Below are positions 1 through 10,800 of a DNA stretch of 64,000 nt, piece after piece; the first letter of the stretch is position 1, and the number at the start of each line of letters is the position of its first letter. The stretch is from positions 12,181,009 through 12,245,008 of the forward strand of contig CM040100.1 in NCBI GenBank assembly GCA_022496805.1, given 5' to 3'. The stretch is from Pohlia nutans (lineage: Eukaryota; Streptophyta; Bryopsida; Bryales; Mniaceae). A program made the translations under genes and the position numbers. A model generated the notes under the pieces. That model was given only the letters and a program-made list of their open reading frames with translations. It searched no databases and was not told where the DNA came from.

Positions 1-840
1 TTTAGACAACAATTATACTATTTAACAAATATTGTAAAAATCAATCATACACATCTAACTTGACTCACTTATCCCAGAAGGCCCACCATACACATTTTTT
101 TTTTCATACGATATACAACAATTGTACTACACGTTGCATTTCTTCTAGTCCAATTACACTTTATCTGTTTTTAGATTGATGTATATTTTGAGTTTCTTTG
201 TTGCATATCTCACATCAATTAATTTCTAAAACTTCAACAAGATTAAAATTTAGTCTAGACTTATGAGAATAAAAATTGATGCTTTGGAACTTTGAGAATT
301 AATTAAGGTCTACATAACGACAAAGATGCAAGAACTACAATCTTGTATTAAACATAAGAAGATAGTAGTCCTACATGTGTATTTTCTTAGTGCACGTATG
401 TTTCACAATGTGTAAGATTCTAAGGCCTCCAAAAGGCTGTGAATTAAACCAGCACCCTCATGCACAAAAATGAATATAGAAAGGATAAAATAAAAATTTT
501 TTTTTTTTTTTTGAAAGTATAATTAAACCATTATTAAATTATTATTTTAAAAACATTAAAAATAAATAAACCCATATATGACATGGTCAAATTTTGGCCA
601 CATAGGATTCGGTTTTAAAATGTTATATATTCAACTTTTAAAATATTTATAATGTTTAAAATATTTTTTTGCATGGCATCTTTGGCCAAATTTGCAACCC
701 TTTGGAGGCCTCAAAACTTTTGTAATGCTTGCTCTTCTTTGTGCTCGTGTAGGTCCCCTTACTTCCAAGGCAAAGTCACTTATACAATGCACATAAAAAA
801 ATACACATGTTGAAAAGATCACTTCGAAACATGTCCTTTA
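1..840. other. AT-rich intergenic DNA, no gene seen
   Basis: I see no credible coding exon on either strand. The stretch is AT-rich with poly-T and poly-A runs (for example near 499-513). The short open frames have no codon structure or recognisable motif. Confidence 0.5.
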
Positions 841-1000
841 CCTTTTTCTTTTTTCTTTTTCTTTTCTTTGACACAAATACAAAAGAACCCTTTGTTGCAA
901 GAGGAGATAAATACAAGCCCACCCTGTCAAAACCAAGGAGGCAAGAAGACACCTAGACCTCACTAATCGAGCAAAATTTAGGATTAGTGAGATTTCAACA
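841..1000 (-). mobile_element. 3' end of a LINE-like retrotransposon, copy 1
   Basis: On the minus strand the sequence runs into an A/G-rich tail (the T/C-rich run at 841-870 on the plus strand) after a segment reading TTGCAACAAAGGGTTC. A related segment, with an AATAAA-type signal and an A-rich tail, lies at 2525-2760. Two dispersed copies ending in A-rich tails suggest 5'-truncated non-LTR retrotransposon insertions. No reverse transcriptase is visible, so the class is inferred from the tail structure only. Confidence 0.45.
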
Positions 1001-1099
1001 TGGTTAAACGCCATCCCACATCGCAAATTCTCATAAACCACTCTTTCTTACACCATAAGTACTCCTTTACCTTTCACTTACAATATTCCTTTAGAAAAA

Positions 1100-1323
1100 G
1101 AGTGTACATTACATTCTATAACAGTAGGGTTCTGCATCTCCAACTGTTTGGTTTGATTTTGATTAATACAATAACTTTCCTTGGAACTAGAGTGAAAGAT
1201 GATACTTGCCATTATATAAGGGGATTTAGTAAGAGTCAAGCAAGTAAGACAATCTTAAGATGTGAAAACGAAGAGCATTGCAGAGAATCTTGGAAACTTT
1301 AGTAGGGGTACAAAGTCTTGGGT
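1100..1323 (+). repeat. Dispersed repeat, copy 1 (inverted partner at 34565-34805)
   Basis: About 200 bp here match the reverse complement of 34565-34805. Shared blocks include the CCTTGGAACTAGAGTGAAAG segment, the TATATAAGGG block and the AGTAGGGGTACAAAGTCT block at the end. The short open frames here are explained by the repeat. Its value is as a reference: the other copy shows what this site looked like before the TTAA element at 1324-1841 entered. Confidence 0.6.
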
Positions 1324-1841
1324 TTAACCCTTTGACGCGCCTTGTCCATATAATGGACGATGAACAGATTGCAACCTTTCTCAACACTACATCCTGCACG
1401 GTTTTTCATCCATCCAAATTTCTCTTGGTTCTTGTGCTAGTTGACTATCATTTGTACGGTATGGATCTTCAAAATAAGATATTGTGATGTTTTGAAAAAC
1501 AACACAATTGATTTATCTCAAGTTTCATTCTTAGTTCAAAAAGTGAGACCTTATACATGATTTTCCAAAATAAGTAGAATCAAATAATGAAAACCATACC
1601 ATCTCGTAGTGCATGTTATTCCAATTTCATTACAATGTTTTTTAATTGGATTTCAAGATAAAACCTTGCCAAACTGATTAAAAAAAATTAGTAAAAATTA
1701 TGATGAATCCAACCGTACATATGTGATCTTCACATTGACATTTACAACTTTGCGTAGTACATTATGTCTATTTTTATTTTTCATCAGACATTTTATAGCA
1801 AATCTTTGAAAACAGTGTTGAATTAGACATTAAAGGGTTAA
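1324..1841. mobile_element. TTAA/CCC-ended MITE (piggyBac-like), copy 1
   Basis: The element starts TTAACCCTTTGACGCG and ends TAAAGGGTTAA. A small hairpin, GTCCA/TGGAC with a 5-base loop, lies at 1344-1358. The interior matches the copy at 21470-22011. Flanking sequence matches the second copy of a dispersed repeat at 34551-34590, which has one TTAA exactly where this element lies between two. That gives direct evidence for a TTAA target duplication. It has no coding capacity. Confidence 0.75.
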
Positions 1842-2524
1842 CAATGTTTTGATTTCTTGAATATGCTTCATAATGGTTATTGTATTGAATAATAACAATA
1901 CTGCACACTCTTGTAATTAGATGTTGTTTTTTGACTCAAGTATGGTATGTGGCATGATCCAATTTCCTGAGAATGTCAAAGTTGTGAGCTTCTTACTTAT
2001 GTTTTCATAATGACATCTGAAATATTGAGCTTGGAGTAAATATTGGCAACTCTCAGTTAATCTGCAGGTAGCCAGTACAGTATATTTCTAAATATTAATT
2101 ATGTTATTTGAATAATCAAACAAGGACTAAAAGTCATAATTCAAAATGGCCATCAAAGATGACTCTTCCAAACCATGATTTACAGAAACATTAAACTCCT
2201 CTGCAAAATTGATAATATGAAAGAAAAAAAAAATTGACATATACACAACAGGTGACGTCATATTGACAGTAATTTTCAATTATTAATTGTAATATTTTTA
2301 TAGATGATTATTGAGGAATTTAATTTGCTTGTCTTTTTTATAATTATTTATATTTCATACGTAAAATCACTAGTAGAAGGGTGGTCTATGGGCACCAATG
2401 AATACTGCAAGTGTCTAGTGCCCAAGATCACTATTACTATCGTAAAGTAGAAAAGTGGTACTCGGACACCAAGAAATAGCATCGTGAGAGCATGGTGCTC
2501 AAAACCCATATCATCACCAAGCTA

Positions 2525-2760
2525 GTGTTTTGTTTTATTTATTTATTTATTTTTATTTTTTACACAAATAAGGGGAACCCTTTTATTGCAAGAAGAGATA
2601 AAATACAAACCAACCCTGCCTATTCTGGTGAGGCGGGTGACACCTAAGACCCACTAATAGAACTGAACGTAGGACCAATAAGCTTCCACTATGGTTGCTC
2701 ATCAATCCAAGTGGCGAAGACTTCATGTCTACACCACAATGACCTAAATTGTAACAAGAA
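2525..2760 (-). mobile_element. 3' end of a LINE-like retrotransposon, copy 2
   Basis: Homologous to 841-1000 but better preserved. On the minus strand it reads TTCTTGCAATAAAAGGG, containing AATAAA, then an A-rich tail with AAAT repeats (plus-strand TTTA repeats at 2530-2560). No coding region is visible. The tail and the second copy support a truncated non-LTR retrotransposon insertion. Confidence 0.5.
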
Positions 2761-2811
2761 CTGAGCGGCTTTGCAAGCTAGTGTCAAATATGGACCTTTA
2801 ATACCATGCTT

Positions 2812-3522
2812 TTAACCCCTTGAATGTCTTCACCCCTCTCCAAAACAATTTGGTAGTTTTGCAAAGATGCATTATAAAATGCAACTAAGAGGGATATTTT
2901 GAAGATAGATAGATAGAAACTCCGGTCCTCTTTCGAGGGCCGGCGTGAATAAAGTGTCCGTTTGTAATGTCAATGACACAGTGCCCACAGGACAAAGGGC
3001 CATTGGAACAAAACTACTTTTCCCTCTCGGGAATGGACACGATATTTTGAACTTGATATATGAATAAAAGTTGTACATTATAAATTTTAGATTCTATCCG
3101 TACGGTTATATTTACGATTTTTATCACCAATACTTTGTATAAAATTTGAAATTAATTTGTAATTCAATTACAATAAGATATTGACAATTTGTGGATGAAA
3201 TTTGTTGTGATGTGTTGAAATGTAATATTCTAAGTGTAGTGATTTTTAAAGATCTTTTGGTTACTTAATTTTATGAGTTTATTTATTTCAAGAGCACATT
3301 TAGACTAAAATCTTTGAAATTTTTGATGAATCACTTCAACATGAACGAGGCATCAAATTTTCACAAATCATCCCCTTTCTAATTGGATCACACATGCATG
3401 AAACTATATTGCCATAGAAATTTGTAGTATTTTTTCCTTGTTAAAAGTGCATGACGGATGAGAAAACGTGGATGAAATCTATACATCATTCAAAAATTGA
3501 ACGGTTGGACAGTTAGGAGTTA
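2812..3522. mobile_element. TTAA/CCC-ended MITE, copy interrupted by a 138-bp insert
   Basis: It begins TTAACCCCTTGAATG; the right end is degenerate (TTAGGAGTTAG). The interior aligns with the copies at 14987-15580, 27794-28369 and 44849-45438, for example GCATTATAAAATGCAA followed by GAACTTGATNTATGAATAAA. Relative to those copies it carries an insert at 2903-3040. Confidence 0.6.
2903..3040 (-). mobile_element. 138-bp insert with 10-bp target duplication
   Basis: The 10-bp sequence GATATTTTGA flanks the insert (2893-2902 and 3041-3050) and is present once in the homologous element at 14987-15580. On the minus strand the insert ends in ATCT repeats next to the duplication. A short repeat tail plus a roughly 10-bp duplication fits target-primed insertion of a SINE or truncated LINE. 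It is GC-richer than its surroundings and has no match elsewhere in the window. Confidence 0.6.
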
Positions 3523-4388
3523 GCATTATTCCTTGGTACCCAAAGACCACCTTTTCTACTGGTGTTGACAATAACTTTTGTATCAATAGTGAACTTGGGC
3601 ATCAAGCTTTGACACTATTCCTTGGTATGCGTAGACCACTTTTTTACTACTGAATATTGACACATGGAAATTGATCTTTGCTTTTCCTCAAATTCCGCAC
3701 TATTCAAACAAAATTCAAACTCGAGCTCATCTGTTTTTAGAAGACTGGATCATAATAATAATAAGAGCTGGAGTTTGTTAGAATCCTATGATCTATCATG
3801 GAATAATAATAATCAATTTTTAAAATGCCAGCATTAGGCTCAGATTATTCCAATTTTAGTACCCACATCCATGTCATATCCAACTCAAAATCTTACTTAT
3901 GAATAAGTAATGGCATAAATTAGTGTGGTCTAAATTAGAAGAGTGCCTATAGTTACTTGCTTCAACCTGCAACATAGCACGCATAACCTTTGAATCGAAA
4001 ATTAAATTAAAATAATCAATAATATGATATGATATAATACGATATGGTATAATATAATTAAAATAAATAAAAAATAAAAATAAAAATAGCAAGCATAACT
4101 TACTATTGGTAATACTGTATGCTCGTGCATGCATCTTCATGTTACTGGTAAGTAGTAATTTTAGGTTTGACTAATGTGGGGGCATGTGAAACAGGTTTTT
4201 CCTGGCTGGGATGCTTGTATTAGTGATTCTTATTAGTACCAATGTTACTAAAAATGAATTCAGTCATCTATTAGTTGGTCCATTGGCTCGCATCTGCCTC
4301 AGGTCCTCCAGACAAGAGGCTTTCGTATTAGGAGTTCTCGGCTACTTGGTGTATTAATGAGATTTTTTGCACTCGCAGTATTTTCTTA

Positions 4389-4753
4389 GAGCAGGCCCAG
4401 CAGCATCCTCTTTCCACTCACCAACGCTACTTCTGATTGATAAAGTGCCTCTTGTTGTTTGAAGTTTGATATTTCTACACCAAATATTGTCCATATGGCG
4501 GAGGTGGTTTCCACATCAAGCACTTTGTCCTACTCTGTGACAAGACCATGCTCCCACTTTATGAAGTTAACTTTAGTAAACTTATTCTCCATCATTATGA
4601 TTGTCCCAAGTTGTGACAAAACTAATAGTTTAAAATTGATTGATGACCTCTATTCTAAGCACGCTTGGTGTTTGTTGCTGGGGAAGTTCCTAATTCTCTC
4701 ACACCATCTTGGATGTGGACTTGATGCACACTGACGAACTGTTGGGCTTGCTC
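4389..4753. mobile_element. Tourist/PIF-like MITE with TTA duplication
   Basis: Ends read GAGCAGGCCCAGCAG and, inverted, GAGCAAGCCCAACAG, flanked on both sides by TTA (4386-4388 and 4754-4756). A related element lies at 58287-58701, and a related sequence in the opposite orientation ends at 28802. A 3-bp TTA/TAA duplication is the hallmark of PIF/Harbinger elements. The open frames inside (4459-4734) are not considered genes. Confidence 0.65.
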
Positions 4754-4967
4754 TTAGCCAGCTTGCTCCCACTCTCACTTGTCTGCAACCTATTATCTGG
4801 GACCTCAACTGATTGTTCTTTTCCTTTTTTCCTTGCACTTTAATGGACTTTTATTCCATTGCAAAGAACATGATATCATATATCAAAACTAAGGACAAAG
4901 TCGTAGTGAAAGAAGGAAATATCATGATACACTACTAGAGACATCCGTAAAGTAGTGAAAACACACA

Positions 4968-5088
4968 CACTAGTAAGAAAGGAGGCACTACCAAGGGAGT
5001 TGCCCATGCAAGTGATTTGGGCATGTGTGGAAGTGGGTACCACTTGCTTGGGCACCTCCTTCAGCAGTGCCTTCTTTTTTAATAGTGG
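4968..5088. mobile_element. CACTA-like short foldback MITE
   Basis: Starts CACTAGTAAGAAAGGAGGCA and ends with the rough inverse, TGCCTTCTTTTTTAATAGTG. The interior pairs GGGAGTTGCCCATGCAAG with a matching downstream arm. Same family as 28903-29024 and 43596-43715. Confidence 0.6.
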
Positions 5089-5868
5089 CACGAAGCTCAT
5101 GTTGTGTCAATAAAAAGGACCAGACGAATCCCAATTACGTAAAGGGTGTTTTCACATGGTAGAACTTCCAAAATATGTTTTGTTTTGTTTTTTTTCTTTT
5201 TTCATTCCGTAAATTATGGTGGTCATTAAAATGAAAATAAAAATAATTCTCGAAATATGAATTATAGGATTATGGAATTTTTTTGATAGAAATGGTTTCA
5301 AAACAATTATTAATAGCATTTGGATCCAAATGTGAAAAAGGTGCGTTGTTACACCTTAGATGTGTAAAGAGGTTCAAAAATATTACAGGAATATTCCAAA
5401 TATTCCAAATATTATGTTTTCATATATTTAAACATTTTGTGTAATTATTGGATATAAATAATGACACAATAATGGAAAATGCTTTACATATTGTACGTTT
5501 GCCTTTCATGCAAAATTGTCGCCCTACCACGAAAACACCCTAAAGGTATGTCAGATGCTAAAAACAAATGCAACATGAGATTATTTTTCGGCAAATAAAC
5601 TTAGTAACTAGGTTTCGTTGGGGATTTATGAAATGGCCCTTGCCTGAAACGACTTCAATAAACTTTTCCAGCCACCCAATTGTCGCCGCTATTCTCTCTG
5701 ACACCGCTATTTCCAGCGCCTGAGTTTCACACCGCCTTGGCACTTTTCGTTTTTCTCAAAAAAAAACCCAGGTGAAGGTCAAAATTCATGGCGACTCACC
5801 CTTCAAGTTTGCAGATATCCCTACTATTTAAGATTTTTTTCAAACTGAAAATGTACATTGTTGCATTA

Positions 5869-6022
5869 CCCTAGTAGAAAGGGTGGTGTGTGGGTACCAG
5901 AGAATAGTGCTAGAGAATGGTTTTCAAGGCTCAAATTGGCACTAGTTTAGTGCCATAATGGGCCTCCGGCACCATGTCCTAACACTACTCCTTGGTGCTC
6001 AAAGATGGGCTTTTTACTGGTG
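5869..6022. mobile_element. CACTA-like MITE
   Basis: Left end CCCTAGTAGAAAGGGTGG, right end CTTTTTACTGGTG, with an interior like 8430-8793 and 10508-10590 (GGNACCAAGGAATAGTG-like blocks on both sides). Confidence 0.5.
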
Positions 6023-6280
6023 ATTTCATTAAATGGTTTTTTTCCTTTTCTTTTTTTTCCAACGAAGTCCTAATCTTCAAAAGGGCTTCTTATGAATATA
6101 AAACAATGTAGGCGAGTCAAATTTGTTTGAGGTTAAAGGCTCCCTAAGCATGAAGTTGAGCCCATTTGATGTGTAAGAGGGCTCAAATCTTCACCTCTCA
6201 TTGGTTCAAATCCCGAAATTAGCCCCAACTCCTATACACTAAGACTTGAAGCCAAAATTTTGAAACCAATTCTTTTTTAA

Positions 6281-6478
6281 TTAACCCTTTGAGGATAATC
6301 ATCCTTATAGTGGATGTTGGTTGGTTAAATTCAATTTTTACCTTGAAGATGAGATCTTTTGCATACAATTCCAACTAAAAAAACAAAGTTTATCAAATCT
6401 AGTTTCTATATTACTTTTGAATTTTGAAAATTTCCAAATCTTGAACATTTTATCACATTTGCGAACTCAAGGGGTTAA
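6281..6478. mobile_element. Short TTAA/CCC-ended MITE
   Basis: Begins TTAACCCTTTGAGGAT and ends CAAGGGGTTAA. The subterminal hairpin CATCC/GGATG lies at 6300-6316. At 198 bp it is a reduced member of the TTAA family. Confidence 0.6.
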
Positions 6479-6870
6479 GGTCCACGTTATACTGCATCGT
6501 ATATAATTTACTTATCAAACCTTCAAATTTAGAATAGTTTAATTCATTCAATTCAACCAATTTGTGGGTTTGGGCTTGTTTTAGAGTTCAATGAAATAAT
6601 TTTTTTCTATTAATCAACACCCTTGGATTGTTTGCAAATCTAAATGGTTCTTTTTTCGTCTCTTCTTCCATTCATCCTCCCTTGCCTCTTTGGGCCCAAT
6701 GCCATTAGACATTGGAGAAATGGGGGACAACTCTTTTTGCTCTTTATATTGAGTACTAGAGGCCGAGCTTAAAAGTAATACGGACTGAAATCTAGGAAGT
6801 GTAAAGAGGGCTTAATAAAACTCATTTTAACAGTTGTGGTATAGAGCCAACCGGAGAGCAAAGAAGCAAC

Positions 6871-7408
6871 ATAGCATAATAGAGCAATGGGAGCCAACCG
6901 ACCCTTTTGCAATGGAACCACAATCTAGTTACAATTAAAAACTAAGTTTATGTGGTAATAAAGTTAACCGGAAAGAGTGTCTCAAAGTAGAAAGAAACCC
7001 TAAACTCACGTTAGATTCATTTTGAGTTCAAAAAGACTGCAAAACTAGTCTATGGTGAGTAGGAGAATAATCTAAAGCAAGGCCCTGCACCGCCTTGGGG
7101 TGTAGAACTCATGACCTTCCCAAAGCTAAAGGAGAGTTCCCACAAGTTCCTCCAAACCAAGAGATCCGACCATGGGGACTATTCATGAACAATGGATGTC
7201 AGAAATTATAATTATAGGAAGAGAACTCTACTTGAACCCTGCTCATGGAGCAGTTTTGTTTTCAGATAACTCCAATGACACAGTAGTCCTAAAATTCCTG
7301 GAATACAAATGGCATTTCTTCATTACTTAAAACAATGGATCTAAGTGAAAATTCTCTTTCGATCTCCTTTTCAAAAGAGTGCTCCATTGCACTGCTCTAT
7401 TATGCTAT
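6871..7408. mobile_element. MITE with ATAGCATAATAGAGCA ends, copy 1
   Basis: Inverted ends ATAGCATAATAGAGCAATGG and, on the other strand, ATAGCATAATAGAGCAGTGC. A shorter copy at 25952-26169 shares the terminal and subterminal parts, including TCTAAGTGAA and the TTTTCAAAAG block. A more diverged relative lies at 35386-35615. No coding frame is credible. Confidence 0.65.
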
Positions 7409-7468
7409 AAATATGAACACCACTTCATTATTATAAAATCCAGAGCCAAACTCAATACTAATATGAAA

Positions 7469-7838
7469 ATAGATGCCCAGGCAAAATCATTACCGTACCA
7501 GGAAGGCAGGGTCGGCACTTTTGTGTCGAATAATTAATAAAAGTTCAAAAAGTGGAGGTCGGCACTTTCAAAAACAATTATTAAAAATTCGGCTATTAAT
7601 AACTAACATTGAATTTTACTAGCGGCTGAACGTTTTCTTTTGTTTTTTGTCTACGATTTTTGTTGACTTCATTTTTGTTGATTTCGACAAAATACTTGAT
7701 AAATTTATTTATTTTTTCGGCATTTTTTTGGGGAATTATTTTCTGCCGACCCTACCTTCCTGGTACGGTATACATGCGTGGAATTGGGCACTACTTGCCT
7801 GGGCATCTCCCTAGGGAGTGCCACCTTTTGTACTAGTG
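7469..7838. mobile_element. CACTA-like MITE split by another MITE
   Basis: The pieces GATGCCCAGGCAAAATCAT and CATGCGTGGAATTGGGCACT are contiguous in the related element at 43596-43715. Here they are separated by the TACCGTACC-ended element at 7491-7770. The right end reads GTACTAGTGG; the left end appears truncated. Confidence 0.6.
7491..7770. mobile_element. MITE with TACCGTACC / GGTCGGCA ends
   Basis: Inverted terminal repeats of about 27 bp with one mismatch: TACCGTACCAGGAAGG, a short spacer, then GGGTCGGCA, repeated inverted at 7744-7770. The interior is AT-rich. Related elements occur at 20240-20520, 23884-24098 and 39570-39752, plus weaker copies near 35611-35806 and 58720-58920. Confidence 0.7.
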
Positions 7839-7849
7839 GGAACTGAGTC

Positions 7850-10800
7850 CTAGAAAAAACTGCCCTTAGCTTTCTTGTAAGCCTTCTCAGTCTTCTTCAG
7901 CTGTTTTGCAAGAAATTTGTTATTCTTTTTAGTCCTTTCAATTGCTGCTGCCATTCTTACATTTTTGTGCTCCAAATCTCTACATTTCTTTTCAGCATTT
8001 CTTGCTTCCATCATATCCTCATTGGCTTTGACACGATTGACTTTCAGAACATGCTCCGTTTTCGCCATATCTTTTTGTAGTTTCTTTTGTAAACAATTCA
8101 CACATCTTTTCAGTGCATCGAATCATTAATTTTCAGAGTAATGAAAAATATGGACACATGGATGCATAGGTAGCAGAAATGTAACATAATATACATCCCT
8201 AGACTTAGATGCAGAATGTGTAAACGTACACTACAGTACCCTTTGCTAATAGTGCGTGTGGTACTAATTCCAAAGACATGCTCTATTTTGCAAAATTATG
8301 AAATTAACGAGGGCTGAAATTTTTACTCGATGGATGAAATCTTCATTTTGCATTGATTTTATATTTTAGAGTTACCTTCACTAATTACCTTCCCTTACTA
8401 TAAACCTAGTTTCACTATTAATAAAAAGTAGTGTAGTAGAAAGAGTGATCATTAGGCACCAAGGAATAGTGTCAGAGCATGGTGTTCAAGGTTCATATTG
8501 GCACTACCTTCACTACACCAAAATCCCTATATACTATGGCCCACAATATTTACGAGAGGCTTTACTAATAATTAAAATCTCAAAGTATTGTGGTAAAATT
8601 CATCTAAATGCGATGAGATTTTGTTCAAATGGGATTTAATATTTTGTTAAAGTTTGTGAGAATTTGTCTGAATGGATGAATGTACCCATGCCATTCACCC
8701 ACCCACATTATATGGTGATTTTGGTGTACTAAAATAGGTGATCATGCTATGACACTATTCATTAATGTCGGTCAAATACCTCTTTTCTATTAGCCAAAAA
8801 TGCGAGAAACTTGGATAAAAAGCTTTAACCCTTAAAAAACCAAGAAATCCAAATTGGGCCTCATGTTTTTTTTAGCATTTTTGATTAGGTCCTATGTAGA
8901 CTTCTTTTTTTTCAATTTTTTATTTATTTTTATTTTTATCAACACATGCAATGTTCTTTATTGATTCTGGTGATATAAAATTTGGTCTCATCTAAATTAT
9001 ATTTTTTACAATATGATCAATTGAATTTAACATTTTAAAACCATGAATCCTTGGTCCTTTAGGGGTTAACCCTTAAACATCAAGACGCCCTGGGCGGGGC
9101 AGCCCGGAAGGCATCTAAATTTTCGGAGGAAAAAATTTATAAAAAATAAAAAATAAAAAATAAACAAAATGAAAAAAATGCAAAAACGGCTCTGCTGGGC
9201 ATTGCTGGCCAACACTGTAGCACTGCGGCACTGTAGCACTGCGACACCTCAGCTGCCCTAACCTCAAAACCTGTTCAATTTGATAACTTTGATTGCTTAC
9301 CAACGATTCCACAATCTCTCAAATGAGGTGCAAATTTGGAATCTAGATTGCTTTTTCAGTAGCTTTCCAACGCACCAATCCTCGCTTGATTTGGTTGAGA
9401 AAATCTACTTTTTTCTTCATTATTCTCTTTTGAATAAGCCCATGGGGCTTACCTTGACGTTTAAGGGTTAATTGATAAAAGAGAAAAGACGATAAGAATG
9501 TAAGCTCTTGCAAAATTGCATACCGCATCCTCGTCCTCAAGCTTCTTGTTTTGAGCTTCGAGTTTCGTGGCTTGGTCCGTCATGGGCCCAATTTGGTCCC
9601 TATCCTCCAGGCTTGCAGCATGATTGCAGAGTTGTTTCAGACGCTTGATAAGTGAAGTCAATCTTACAATCTCACCCGAGAAGACATCCCGTTCAAACTC
9701 TATTTCCTGAAGTTTCACATTGTTAAGTTCTTCAAGGAAACAATTCACATAAAAAGTCGTGGAATGTAAATCGAGCAAGTCCATGTAGCATCATCTTTTG
9801 AAGAATCTTCCACTACACTGATTATGGCCATTAGTGTATGAAACTATTTTTGTATGTGAGATCATACATAAAAGGAAAATTCCATCCAAATCAATTCTCA
9901 CCTCGACACAATAAAAAGTCTACAATTTGTATACAAGTCAACATGTATTTGAGAATTCTTCTAATAATCCAACAAATTCCTTAAATACTGGATTTCAAAT
10001 TCATCTTTAAAACTCTATTTTTTAATTATAAGAAAAAATAATTGAAACAACTCGACTAATTTCAAAGTTTACAAATAGTGTTACACGCATTAGAGTTATC
10101 CGTAAAGTCCCTCAAAAGTGGGTGAGTGGACTGTAGTTTGAGTGAATAGTGACATTAATCCTCAAAAAAGAACATGTGTCGGGCACTAAAAAAAAACTGT
10201 GGATGCAAACTTTGAAAGCACCAAAATCGGTGCTAAAAAACTTCTCACCCAAGTTTCTATTATTCACCTTCACACATGAAGAAGGTCATTGCTAGCCCCT
10301 TTTCTGACAATAGATTCTCACTATATATACCTAGACCGTCCCCACTCACCCATTCTTTTGATTTCCTAAAACTTCTCTCAATAGTTTTCGTTTCTCCAAA
10401 TTTTAGTCAAACTAAGGCCCACTCAACCCTTTAGTTTACGGATAACTCTATTACCTTCTTTTTTTGGGTCAAATTCACGAATAGTGTCACACACTAATGG
10501 CCATAATTAGTATAGTAAAGAAGGGGTAATTGGGCACCAAACAACAATTTCAGAGTGTGGTGCCTAAAGACCACCCTTCTACTAATGTTTTTAGAGAAGA
10601 ATAAGATTGACCTTCAATAAATATTTGAATATCATATTACTACTATAAAATCCAAAAAGGAAGATAAGTTTTAAATGAACAATGCAATAAAAACTGTGGT
10701 TTGAAAGTAAATAGGAAGCTTAAGAATAGATAATTTTATTACTTAACCTCTACCTGACCAAACGACTATTTTATGGTCGTTGCCCTTTTTTACTGGTTGC

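Larger units (their letters stand above)
2369..3564. mobile_element. CACTA-like MITE carrying nested insertions
   Basis: The left end reads CACTAGTAGAAGGGTGGTCT and the right end is its approximate reverse complement (CACCAGTAGAAAAGGTGGTC on the minus strand, ending near 3564). The same end is seen at 5869-6022 and 10508-10590. A second, similar pair of ends (about 2448 and about 3648) suggests one copy inside or beside another. Nested inside are a LINE-like tail (2525-2760) and a TTAA element (2812-3522). Confidence 0.5.

Noticed and set aside
841..2760. LTR retrotransposon
   Set aside because: No long direct repeats, primer-binding site or polyprotein found; the A-rich tails fit non-LTR elements.
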